A model generated the notes under the pieces. That model saw only the letters and a list, made by a program, of their open reading frames with translations. It did no database searches and was not told where the DNA came from. DNA of 64,000 nucleotides from Henckelia pumila (lineage: Eukaryota > Streptophyta > Magnoliopsida > Lamiales > Gesneriaceae), in the NCBI RefSeq assembly GCF_033568475.1, contig NC_133123.1, positions 191,924,821-191,988,820 of the forward strand, read 5' to 3'. Within the stretch, counting starts at the first letter, position 1, and the number at the start of each line of letters is the position of its first letter. Positions 11,327 to 22,400 of the stretch are shown in pieces. The position numbers and the translations under genes are program-made.

Positions 11327-11542
11327 ATGTCTGGAATGACTCTGAAGCAAGAATTACTAATGTTAAATAAAAAGTTTCGAGATTTGAGAAATAAAATTCA
11401 AAATCTAGAAAATACAGATCCACTCTACATTCAGATCTATAACGAAATGAATACAATAAATCAACGATTATTCATTGTAGAAACTTATATAATTGTTAGA
11501 TTTGGTGAACATAATATAAAGGAAATATATGATGATTTATAA
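11327..11542 (+). CDS. 71-codon frame in the viral leader (coiled-coil-like)
   Basis: ATG at 11327 with an open upstream extension back to 11234 that has only a TTG start. The peptide has Leu/Ile/Met spacing and Lys/Glu/Gln content typical of a coiled coil. It lies after the promoter but before the tRNA primer site, where related viruses usually have only short leader frames. I do not recognise the product. Confidence 0.4.
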   Translation: MSGMTLKQELLMLNKKFRDLRNKIQNLENTDPLYIQIYNEMNTINQRLFIVETYIIVRFGEHNIKEIYDDL

Positions 11543-11570
11543 TTAAAGAAATATTCAAAATATATTAATC

Positions 11571-11684
11571 ATGTCATCATCCTTTATAAAAAATGGAAGG
11601 TTAATAATTAAAAACTGGTTTGAAACAGAGAATGATCATGAATATGATACATTTCATGAATATCATATAAATAATTTAATTTAA
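11571..11684 (+). CDS. 37-codon leader frame
   Basis: ATG at 11571, TAA at 11682-11684. It is small, acidic and His-rich at its end. It could be one of the short leader frames characteristic of pararetroviral RNAs. No homologue is recognised. Confidence 0.25.
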   Translation: MSSSFIKNGRLIIKNWFETENDHEYDTFHEYHINNLI

Positions 11685-11763
11685 CCATATTCGAATCAGT
11701 TTATCAACTAAAAATTGTAATAGTAATGAATGAATGGAACCAAGTTGGAATTAAATCATTTAT

Positions 11764-11831
11764 CTGTTACAAATGAATCAGATCTGTTACAAATGAATCA
11801 GATCTATACAAATGAATCAGATTTATCAGAT
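11764..11831 (+). repeat. 20-bp tandem repeats upstream of the primer site
   Basis: CTGTTACAAATGAATCAGAT occurs at 11764-11783 and 11784-11803. A 19-bp variant (11804-11822) and a truncated copy follow. The array ends about 70 bases before the primer site. Confidence 0.9.
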
Positions 11832-11899
11832 CTATAAACCGATGTGTAAACTAATGAATAAGAAGAATTCCGCAACCAATAAGAATAATTCCGCAACCT

Positions 11900-11911
11900 G
11901 GTATCAGAGCG
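11900..11911 (+). promoter_or_regulatory. tRNA-Met primer binding site of the pararetrovirus
   Basis: TGGTATCAGAGC is the 12-nt sequence complementary to the 3' end of initiator tRNA-Met; caulimovirids use it to prime minus-strand DNA. It sits between the leader and the first frame (ATG 11932), as expected. A duplicated AATTCCGCAACC phrase lies just upstream (about 11869 and 11888). Confidence 0.88.
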
Positions 11912-11931
11912 GTTATTAAAGCAGATTATTA

Positions 11932-12439
11932 ATGCCTGGATTAACTTTAGACATTGAGATTAAAAATTTATTTGACAAAATAATCTTACTAAAAGATTTA
12001 CATCAAATAAATAAATTATGGAATAGAATAAAAGATCTTCAAACCTTTTATTTCAAAAACCATAAACAAGAACATTTTTCAAGCAACTGGAAAATGATAA
12101 TTCAAATTTCTGAAAATGATGAAATTGAAGACATAACAATCTGTTATGTATAAAAATAAGCTTTGTTATCGAAACCCGATCAACAAAAACAAAATAGTAA
12201 AACTAACAATTTTTACTAAATGGAAAATATATGAAAATACAAAAACAAATATCTTTAATTTATATTCTCAAAATATAAATTTTGATATAAAAAATTGTGA
12301 AAATAATTTGAAACATCTCAAGAATTATCAATCTTCAATTGATAATTTTGAAGATTTCTAGAATCTATTAGAACAAATAGATTCAACAAAAAGGTTTTTA
12401 ACAACTTTAAGAAAATTAAGAAGTTCTATTATCTGTTAA
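11932..12439 (+). pseudogene. ORF1-like viral gene upstream of the movement protein, broken
   Basis: ATG 11932 follows the primer site. The frame runs to a stop at 12151-12153, then continues in another frame from about 12146 to TAG 12359-12361, and after that to TAA 12437-12439, one base before the movement-protein ATG. Thus one frameshift and one nonsense codon break a frame of about 168 codons. The product is Lys/Asn/Ile-rich and I recognise no domain. Its position suits the small first gene of caulimo/soymovirus-type genomes. The lower half could also be chance. Confidence 0.5.
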
Positions 12440-12440
12440 A

Positions 12441-13381
12441 ATGACAGAAGTGACAATTTCAAATCAAAACATTCAGATTGATGAATCTGAAGAACATCAA
12501 GAGTATAATTTGAATATTTTATTCAATCAAAGTAAGTTTGCTGAAATACAGAAAACATGATTTTCTAGTTCAAAAACAAATTTAATAAATCAACCTAGAA
12601 TGTTAAGTAAAATTTCAAATCTTCTTATTCCCAGAAAGAATTTAATTTATTATTCGATACGAACAAAAGAACGATCATGTAAAATAATAACGAACCGAGG
12701 TCTAATACACTGAAGTTATTAATAACTCAAGATATTGATACCATCATGGCAAAAGCCAGTGAAAAAGAAAGATCTGAACTAAAATATGTTCATATCGGAG
12801 GAATTGAAATAATTGTATCAGCTCACTACCGAGAAGGAATAAATACACTAATTGAAATCACAGTTCGTGACAAAAGAATACGTAATCTTGAGGATTCAAT
12901 CCTTGGGAAAATTATAGGAAACTTATGTTACAAAAAGATGAAATTTTGTATTTATCCACAATACAATACATCTTTTTTTGATAAAAACATAAATGATGTT
13001 TTAACACTAGATTATTATTTTTATAGAAATAATCTTATGTTAACAGAAAACCATCCAATAAATATAAACTATGTTGTCGGTTTAGCAATGAGTAATAATT
13101 CTCAAGCAGGAATAATTTCAACAAAACCAACCATTTCTGTTGAAAGAATGTTTGAAAATATTACAAGAATTGAACATCCCCGAAAAGCATTTATTGAAGA
13201 AATAGATTCCTGTAAAAAATGGAGTTCAGATGACCTCCAAATGACAAAACATTCTTTTTCAAGCAGATCATTATCATTTGCTAGAAATGATGAAGATATC
13301 CTTGAAAAGATTGAAACCATGAATCAAAACATTCTTAAAATTAAACAAGCCATTGTTACTGAATCAACTTCATCGCAATGA
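12441..13381 (+). pseudogene. Caulimovirid movement protein (30K superfamily), 5' part broken
   Basis: ATG 12441 starts one base after the preceding stop. An in-frame TGA lies at about 12558 and a frameshift between there and about 12720; from 12746 to 13381 the frame is open (211 codons). The open part has the family's core (around residues 15-110 of this segment: beta-rich with a conserved Gly-Asn-Leu and Tyr/Lys/Phe pattern) and a Ser-rich, coiled C-terminus. The total of about 313 codons is close to the usual ~320. The protein lines plasmodesmata and moves virions between cells in living relatives. Its TGA stop overlaps the next ATG (ATGA). Confidence 0.75.
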
Positions 13382-13671
13382 CATCATTAACAAAATTAGA
13401 AAAAGAACTAGGAGAATTAGAAAGTAAAATTGACGAGATCAATCTAACAATACAAGAATTAGAAAAAAATTTCAAAGAATATATTGATTTAGCTACGACT
13501 AGATTAATAATAAAACAAGAACGACATAGTAATAAAATATTAAGCTATCTCAAGGAAGTTCTTTCAATATATAAAGGGAAAAGAAAATTGGAAGAAGAAC
13601 CACAATTCAAAATTGAATCATGGTATAAAAATCCTCTTATTTATGAAAAAACTAAGTATGTAGATGTTTAG
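13378..13671 (+). CDS. Caulimovirid virion-associated protein-like, 97 codons
   Basis: Open and intact. Residues 1-60 show a strong heptad coiled coil (Leu/Ile at near-regular spacing with Glu/Lys), followed by a Lys-rich tail, matching the small coiled-coil virion-associated protein coded between movement and coat proteins in this family. It starts inside the movement-protein stop (ATGA, 13378) and its TAG stop (13669-13671) overlaps the coat-protein ATG (13664). It is shorter than the ~130 aa caulimovirus protein. Assignment is by position and coiled coil only. Confidence 0.6.
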   Translation: MTSLTKLEKELGELESKIDEINLTIQELEKNFKEYIDLATTRLIIKQERHSNKILSYLKEVLSIYKGKRKLEEEPQFKIESWYKNPLIYEKTKYVDV

Positions 13672-15048
13672 TGAAACAGATCAATCTGATTATGAACAAA
13701 TAAGAATAAATACAGAAGAACTGTATCATTCTCATCAAGAAACAGAACAATATAGAGATATGGATATCTCAGAACCATAATCAGAAGACGATTCTAGACC
13801 ATGATTAACTCTATGAATGAATGTAGGTAGTGGCAGTGGCACCAAAAATGAAGAATTCGAGTATAATAAGGACCAATATTCTGGAACATATAAAAAAATT
13901 AGAGATATTCTCAGAAAATCAAAAACTTCAGGATTTGTAAAACAAAACATTATAGATTTCGGATGTTCTACTGCAAAAAAAGAAAATCAAGGATAGATCA
14001 TTGAACAAATGAACTACCAGTACAAATTCAACTAACACCATTATTAGATAAAAGTGAGAACATACAAGTATTAACTCATGGAATGATAAAAATGACTTTG
14101 GTAGGAGCAGTAAGAACTTGGGCTGAAAACCTAGTAATAACTAACCTAACACAAGAGATGACAGGACATCGATATTTTGAACTATTTGTTGATGCCATGT
14201 ATCAAGAATTTTTAGGAGTATCAAACAATGATGCTAATCTAGTAGCAAAAGCCATAGAACAAAATAGAGCAATTTTTATCTTGGATAATATAAAATTATG
14301 CAATTTATGTTATTTAGAAGAATTTATCTGTGATTACGAAACAAATTATTATCACTTAATAGATGCAGATAAAAAAGAACATTATAAATTAAGTATTTTT
14401 AATAAAATACCTAATATACCAATAAATAGTAAAGATGAATTTTTAACTAGCCCTTATGCCAAAACCTTGGGAGGAGCTATTAAATTTATCAAATATATAA
14501 TAACACAGAAGTGTCATGAAGTAATAATAAATAAAAGAATATCAAAATCTTTCAAACAAAACAATAAACTTTGTTGTGACAAAATGGAATTCACAGTAAA
14601 AGAATATGGTTGTAAAACAAACATGTCACACAAACATTTAAAACGACAAAAACAAAATAAATCTAATAAACCTTATAAATCTTTTAATAAGAAATTTATT
14701 CCCTATAAAAAAAAGAAATTTAAAAGAAATTTCTTCAGAAAACTTTATAGAAGAAAATTTTATAAAAAGTTTGATAATAAAAAACCACCTTGCCCAAAAG
14801 GTAAAGGAAAAAATTGCACATGTTGGTTGTGCAATGAAGAAGGTCATTATGCAAATGAATGTCTAAAACGAAATGAAAATAAAAACAAAGTTAAACTTTT
14901 AGAAGAATTATACACTCTTGGATTTTATCCCGTTGAAACAATTGAATGTTAATCAGAAGATGAAAATATTTATTACCTTGATGAATCAAGTGGATCAGAT
15001 TCTGAATCAGACTCCACACTTGATAATTACGAAATTAATAATGCTTAA
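13664..15048 (+). pseudogene. Caulimovirid coat protein with zinc knuckle, broken
   Basis: ATG 13664 overlaps the upstream stop. The N-terminal acidic part has in-frame stops (TAA about 13778, TGA about 13802 and 13814, TAG near 13994) and a frameshift near 14010. From 14083 the frame is open to TAA 14950-14952 and then, in the same frame, runs through an acidic Ser/Asp tail to TAA 15046-15048. The open part contains the capsid core, a Lys/Arg-rich stretch (about 14640-14790) and a CCHC zinc knuckle (CWLC...H....C, 14821-14862). Total length, about 460 codons, fits the family. Confidence 0.85.
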
Positions 15049-15057
15049 AAATAAGAC

Positions 15058-15139
15058 AAGGGCATTTTCGGAAAAAACATATTTAGGTACTAAACTCAAA
15101 CTTTTGTTTGGCTTGAGTACCTATTTTCAAGTTGCCCTT
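15058..15139. repeat. 82-bp imperfect hairpin at the right edge of the pararetrovirus
   Basis: AAGGGCA at 15058 pairs with TGCCCTT at 15133, and the inner arms GGTACT (15086) and AGTACC (15116) also pair, with partial pairing between. It begins 10 bases after the coat-protein stop. It may be a small MITE or part of the viral intergenic DNA. Confidence 0.55.
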
Positions 15140-16438
15140 ATTTTAATTTCAAATATATATGTGAATCATTCACCTGATGAAAAGATTATATAATTTGTGT
15201 GATATAAAAGAAAGAAATAAAGATTATAATAAGAAAATCGCCCAATTATTTTTTATTTCTTTTTAAAAAAGGATTTTGGGTTGAAAACAGAATAAGATTT
15301 TCTTGATAATATATTATTCACTAGCAACCTCTCATTTCAGAGTCCCTCGAGTGGTTCGCCATCACTAATTTGCCACATCACTTCACAAAATCATCCAAAA
15401 CTTCTATTTTGATCCTACGACCGGTGAGATAAATGTCTGCGCATGCACAAATCGTTCAAAATTTCAATGGCCTAAACGTGTGGCTCTACTCCTACTATTC
15501 CTATTTGCACTCTCCAATACATTTTCTTGATGAAATCCCATTATCTTTAACCCAAAAAGTTAATCTTTTGTAACAAATTTAGTGGGTTTTAAACGGTTTA
15601 TATGCTTGACAGTTTGAAGTTTCGTTTTCTTGAATGTCAATATGTTGGATGCAGTGGCGTGTTGCTACAACCCCAAAGTAAGCTTCTGGTATACATTATG
15701 CATAATGACTGGCAAGTGAAAATTTGGGGAAAAGGGCAGAGCAATCACTTGTGATTATCTTGGATTCTAGTTTAATCGGTAGCTGAATCTTGATATGTTT
15801 TCGTGCTCTGTCTTCATATATTCATTTTTATTTTAGGTACTAAGGTTAATTTGAAGCATTAAATTGAGGTTTGAGGTCTGAGGATGTCATTCTTGCATAA
15901 GTTACTTGTAGATACCAGTGTTTCACTTTAGGCACTAGCTTAATTTAAAGGAATATACTGAGGTGCTACCCGGGCTATGGAATATTTGTGAAATACCATC
16001 CATAGTGCCGATGATTGGGCAGGTTTATTGTACTGTCTTCTGCGAAAAATATGGATTTTGATGGTTTTCTGTTAATGATAGTAGAATTTTCAGGTTGGTG
16101 GATCTTGCGGGGAATTTATCAAAATTATGTGGTTTGAGCAATATCAAGAAACTCATAATGTGGTTTGAGCTATCAAGAAACTTATGAGTTAATGTTTACT
16201 CTATTTTTAATATCAAGGAAATAAAAAAAAAATCTCAATTTTATGTAACACTACCGGGAAATGCTTTTTCTTGATATTTCCTTAATCATTTGGTGTAAAA
16301 GATACCATAAACGACAACTTTTGACAGCTCCGAACTGTTTGACATTTCAATTTATATCGATTTTTTTTCCTATGTATTTCTTATCATTGTTTTTGGATGA
16401 AGAAAGACAAGCTCAAACTGCTCTGCATCCTTTGTGTA
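15140..16438 (+). other. KEA3 upstream region; possible 5' UTR and promoter
   Basis: No coding frame is recognised. TTTGTGTAATGCAGG just before the KEA3 start looks like a splice acceptor, and AAAGTAAGC at about 15675 could be a 5' UTR donor, so a 5' UTR intron is possible. No clear TATA box could be fixed. Confidence 0.4.
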
Positions 16439-19400
16439 ATGCAGGGAAGTGACATCGTTTTCCAGGCCAGTTCAATTAAAAGTATATCTCTTGTCCCACG
16501 TCAACGCTCGCAAAATCTCGATGTCTCGTGTTCTTGTAGTCACTTAGCACACAAGCCATTATTTTCAATTCATCACAGGATAAATTATAACCTTCTGTAT
16601 AAAAAACACAATGTTTTCAAGATTACTCCTGTATCACTTTTTTCTGTTGGATGCGGAGAAGGATTTTGCTTTCCTATATACAGACACATCAAAAAGGTCA
16701 AATTCCGGATACACTCATCACTTGATGTTGCCAATGCTGTTGATGTCATCAATGATTTGGGCCTGGACACTCTGACATTCCTAGCTGTGACTGTATTAGT
16801 GGTTCCTGCTTTCAAAAAAATCAAAGCTAGTCCTGTAAGTTGACTTTTCAGCTCGAAATCTTGAAATGGTGATTGAGTATCTTAAGACGTTCATGCGTTT
16901 CATAAAATATTTTGGTCAAAGTTGAAATGCATCAATTTCTATAGAAAGATACAAAATTTTCAAGGTTGAAATTGATCTAGAATCTATGAGCGACAAAAAA
17001 CGCCTGTGACATTTTATGAACATGACATGTCTATAACCCTATTGGCTACACTTGGGTGCGTACTTGTGGATTCATACCTTTTATGGAAGCTATCCCATTC
17101 CATAATTTAAAGCACGGTCATGATGCTGAATAATAGTTGCCATTTTTTGGTAGTTAGTAGTTTCATAGAGGAAAATAAATTAACAGGGTGCTAATTGTTG
17201 TATTTTGTTTCAGATACTAGGTTTCTTCTTCGCAGGGGTTGTGCTCAATCAACTTGGCCTCATAAGAAATCTCACCGATGTTAAAATTCTATCTGAATGG
17301 GGGATTCTCTTCTTGGTAAGTTCAATAATATTTTTCCATTATTTTTCCTTATATTAGCGGCTGGTCTGAAAACTATCCCGGTGGCTCATTAAAATAAGAG
17401 AAATCATTTATTGTTCATTATTGGCACTGAAGCTCGGTACGGATGTTTGGATCTGTTTCTATAGTAATCCATCTTGTTGTCACGATGTTGCTTTATCGAC
17501 GAAAACTAAAAATACCAGTGATGTTTCTACCAGATAAAAAATGGTACATCATTTCTACCTTGTCAGTGTAATTAGTCAATTAATGTTGAACAATTTTGTT
17601 GGCAGAGAAGCAGTTTAAGATGCTATTATAGTTGTACTTTAATGTGATGTGATTATTGAATTGAGAATGAATTAGGTTGAGCTGTCTGATTGTCCTTTAA
17701 TCAAAGAGAAAGTTTTCATTCTTGCAGCTCGTTTAGTAGGCTGCCACAACAATCCACCCATTCTCACTTTTACAATTTGATGATTGTGTGTTAAGAAACT
17801 TATGAAATATGTCATGCAACTCTGAGAAGTTAGCTTGGGACCTAATGGGCTCAGACAAAAGTTACTTTGACTAGGTGCAAAATACCTGCACCGAAACTTG
17901 TAGCAGTTAGATGGTTAAGCTTGAACATTTGTTTCGAGCACAAGGAGGCAACAACAGAGGTTTCAAAGCTGAGAGACACATACAGCTTTTGTTACTTCTA
18001 GCTAACAGTGTACAGTTTGTTTGATAAATTTTGGAATTGTATATATAGACTGTTGGTAACATGATTGGAATGTGACAACTGGTTGATTACATTGGAAGGT
18101 CACAAATTTTGTTGTATTTGTTTATGAGTATTGAGTTGTGGAGTATTACTAGTAGTCTTATGACTGGTATATGAATTTTTCGTAAAGGTATCATAAAGTT
18201 TCATTGTTTTGTTATATTTTGAAGTCAGTTTTCTAAGCTGTTTAGGCTTTTTACTTTGCATTATCAAGTTTGTTATTCCTAGTGAAAAATGTTATCTGAT
18301 GTTGTCAACTAACAGATGCTTCTTGCAGTTATTTGAGATGGGCTTGGAGCTCTCACTTGATCGCTTGAGAGCTCTTGCGAAGTTTGCGTTTGGCCTGGGG
18401 CTAACCCAGGTATGTTTTCACAGCTATTCTAGCTAATCGAGTAATCTAAAGTTAAAAGCAATAACTTGTGTCTTATACTATCATGTGAACTGTTTACTAA
18501 TAAAAGTGTTGGATAGTGGACAAGAATAAAGTTTTAATATGCTAGATAAATCCATAACTGGCCTCTGTGATGTACAGGGTGTGGAAATATGGTTCTAAAC
18601 ATGCAAATAATTCAAATAATGGACTAGGCTGTAGTTCTTTATTCATTTAAGTAGTGTAACACTTGTTCATGCAAATATATCAGTGTATGTTTGGACTTTC
18701 TAGGGAACATCTGAACATGAAAAGGTTATGGACTTCTTGAACTTAAAAGTTCCGAGGCTTAATGTGAATCTTGTGAAAGAGGCTAGACTCCAACCTGCGT
18801 ATCTGTTTTCCACCTGAATGTTTTAGCTGTGCATCAACTACTGCCCATTTAGGTGCAGGCATTTGATTACTTTCTTTTCAAATATATTAACATATTCATC
18901 GTGTCACTGACCTTTCACTTATTAAAGTCTTCCCTGGGGCATATCTGCTTGCACTGTATCATCAATCAGGAACATGTATGCTGCCCAAAGCCCTTTCTCA
19001 ATCCACAGTTCTACCCACATTTCTGCCCCAGCATATTTTGCCATCATGATGCCCATCGTGTTTTCTTATGTTCTTCTCTTGCAATGGTTGTTATTTTCTT
19101 ATCCTTGCTGAAGAGCGATAATTCATTTACTGGCCTGGGGTCTGGCTACAATTTGTTTTTGTATCCCCAGTTATGATTCTTCACGCGGATGTGGCTACCA
19201 TGAAGAGTATACTCACAGACTCACTTAGCTACCAAATGTTCATCCCCAAAGCTCACTTTCTTCTGTGCGACAATGCTTTTCTTTTGACTAATGAAACCTC
19301 AATACCATATTTGGGAAATTTTTTTCACATGATCACATCTCACACATCCTAATCCTTTCAGCTGTAATATTGGACAAATGCTAGTAAATTTTTGTATAAC

Positions 19401-22400
19401 TCAGTTTTTTAAATGTTTTTTTTTCTCTATTGAAGGTTTTACTATCAACTCTCGCTTTCACGGCTTTTGAGCTTCCCCCTAATGATGCTGTCGGAACAAG
19501 AATTTTGGAGTTTCTGTTTCACTCGAGACCTGACTTGGTAAGAAATTTATCAATCATACTAGCTTATATGAATATCTAATTGGCATTTGGCTCGATGACG
19601 TGTAGGAAAAGACGAGAGAAAAATAGAGAGACAAAAACTGAATATTTCCTTCAAGGACAGTGGTACGGATAAATGGGAAAATTAGAGGGCAATTCTAGGA
19701 CTAATTTTAGGAGCTGTGAGCAATTCTAGAAATATTTTAGGACCATAAAATTAGAATAAATTAGAAAGTTTCTAATATTCCTGATTTATGCCTGTTTCCT
19801 AATCTATTAAAAAAAACGATAAAATGGCTAACAATCCTTTAATTGTCTCATGTAACAAATATTTCTTCTTTAGCATCCTCTAGACCTGCCATGTGCAAGG
19901 AAGCAGTTCTTTTATATATTTTTGCTTTTGATTCACAGTTTATGGTTTCATTCTTCATAATAGTTTTCAATATGATATATACTACCTAGAAGCCACCATC
20001 TATGTTTATGCTGTTCCTATTTTAATATTCCCAGGTGAATTCCTAACTACAGGTGCAACCTGTTACAGTTGTCGTGCAGATTGTGATTACTGATCTGTCA
20101 ACAGTCGATTATTGTAACCTCATGCGTTGATGTCTTTTCTATGTATTAGACATACAATGGGAGTTGAGCACTGAGATTGCCCGACGTCTTGATTTATTAT
20201 TATGTCATGTTTTTACTGGTACATTTGTTATTATTTTTTAAGTCACTGGTATTGTCTTCTGTTGGACCTGTAAGAGAGTTGTAAAAAATTGTAGGTCAAT
20301 ATTCGAAGTGTTGATGAAGCTGTGGTAATTGGTGCTGCACTTTCGTTGTCGTCTTCAGCCTTTGTTCTTCAGGTATTTCAGCTTAAATGATTAGAGGAAG
20401 GGATCATCTTGTATTCAGCCACTTATACAAGTGCACATTACTCTCTAAAAAAGATGCCAGATTTTTCTCTAATATTTCATGTCCTTTTTAATCTCCATTT
20501 TGTACCATCCAATCTAAGCTTTTTAACTTATAAGGTGGTAGGTGCGTGCATGGAACTTTTATTTGAGTATCTTTAGAACGTTTATCATATAAAAAATTAT
20601 ATGACATGCAAACTAATTCAGCATGCAATAATTTGATTCCTGTATAAAAAAGAAATGTTACGAATAGTATGATTATCAAGTCTCGAGGTATCAGTTAGAA
20701 ATCATTAGTTCATAAAAAATCTGATGATTATAAACGGTTGTATTGGATGTTTAAAATTCTAGATATTCTTTTATAAAGAACAAATTACCTAAGGTATGAT
20801 TAAAAATACACTAGTACTGGATTAAAATATTAAACCATTAGCACTCATATGTTTGTCAACAATTCCTTGGCTAAAACAATTATTTGTACGCATCACCGTT
20901 TTGTCTATCATGTAAACGCAGATACTTTTAATTTTTTATTTTTGATAGTGTGATCTTTAGTACACAATAATCACTAATCAGCTATTTTTAATGCCATTTT
21001 GAAACATTTTTCCGGGTTCTAAAGCCTAACACCAAGATGTAATACAATATGTAGAATTATGAAGAAGAAAATAATTTCTTGTATGTTATTACTGATCATA
21101 ATACATCTTTAAATATACAATGGTGGAAAGTCAAATCCCAATAATTAAGGGATTATAAAAAATAAGAATATTATCCTACCAAAAATATGATATCTATCAA
21201 ATCAAATCAAATATTACACAATATATATATTATACTAATCTACACTCCCCCTCAAGCTTGTCCATAGATGTTTACAAGACCAAGCTTGCCTACAAGAAAC
21301 TCATGAGTTTGTTCTGAAAGCCCTTTTGTGAGGATGTCGGCGAGTTGAAGAGTGGTAGGAACATATACTATGCTGATAACTTTACTGTCTAGCTTCTCCT
21401 TGATAAAGTGTCGATCCACTTCAACATGTTTAGTTCGATCATGATGCACATGATTGTGGGCGATACTAATGGTGGACTTATTATCACAATAGAGTTGCAT
21501 TGGGTCTTCACACTTGATTTTTAATTCCTGCATTGCAATCTTTATCCAAATAAGTTCACACACTCCCTGTGCCATAGCCCTGTATTATGCTTCAGCACTG
21601 CTTTTTGCCACCACAGATTGTTTTTTACTGCGCCATGTTACCAGATTTCCCCGAACCATAGTACAATAACCGGATGTTGACTTTCAATCAGTAATATAAC
21701 CTGCCCAATCTGCATCAGTGAATCCTCCCACTCGTCGATCATCATTCTTTGCATATAAAAGACCTCTCCTGGGATTTCGTTTCAAGTACCTCAAAATTCT
21801 ATATACTACATTCAAATGACCTTGACAAGAGCGTGCGTGCATTGACTTACAAGACTTACGGCGAAGGCAATGCCTGGACGAGTATGGGAGAGATAGATGA
21901 GTTTCCCAACAAGACACTGATATCTTCGAGTATCCACTGGTGCACCTTCTAACATTTTTTCTTTCTTCTTCCCTTGTTCAACTGGTGACCGACTCGGTTT
22001 GCACCCCAACATCCCTGTTTCTTCCAGCAGATCTAGAGTGTACTTTCTTTGGGAAACAGAGATACCTTTCTTGATTATAGCAATTTCCATCCCGAGAAAG
22101 TACTTGAGTGTTAAAAGATCTTTAACCTCAAACTCTTTTTCCATCAGGAGTTTAACATTCTCCATTTCTTGATATCATCTCCTGTAACAATTATGTCATC
22201 AACATAAACTACGAGGACAGTTATTTGATTTACCTCAAAATGTTTAACAAAGAGTGTGTGGTCTGCCTGCCCCTGTACATATCCAAACTTCTTTATAGCC
22301 TTGGAGAATCTGTCAAACCAAGCACGTGGAGATTGCTTTAGCCCATACAGAGATTTGTTGAGTTTACATACAGTTTTGCTTCCCACAGTTTCTTCAAAGC

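Larger units (their letters stand above)
7311..15048 (+). mobile_element. Endogenous pararetrovirus (Caulimoviridae), circularly permuted near-complete genome
   Basis: About 7.74 kb carries every caulimovirid core function on one strand. The order is aspartic protease-reverse transcriptase-RNase H, transactivator/viroplasmin, promoter and leader, tRNA-Met primer site, an ORF1-like frame, movement protein, virion-associated protein and coat protein with a zinc knuckle. Cut at the primer site, this becomes the gene order of caulimoviruses/soymoviruses, but I see no ORF II-type aphid factor. The integrated copy opens exactly between the coat protein and polymerase genes. Several frames carry stops or frameshifts (see parts). 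There are no LTRs and no virus integrase, as known for this family. Insertion limits are set by recognisable viral genes; true junctions may lie up to about 150 bp outside. Confidence 0.9.

Noticed and set aside
7311..15048. Reading TGA as a sense codon in the viral genes
   Set aside because: TAA, TAG and frameshifts also occur in the coat, ORF1-like and RNase H regions, so ordinary decay explains the stops.
7311..15048. An LTR retrotransposon instead of a pararetrovirus
   Set aside because: There are no LTRs and no integrase; movement protein, coat protein and transactivator genes are present and the order is circularly permuted.
16397..16438. KEA3 start at the earlier in-frame ATG 16397
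   Set aside because: It is possible, but the 14 extra residues look unlike the rest of the transit peptide and the stretch resembles the end of a 5' UTR intron; 16439 is preferred without proof.
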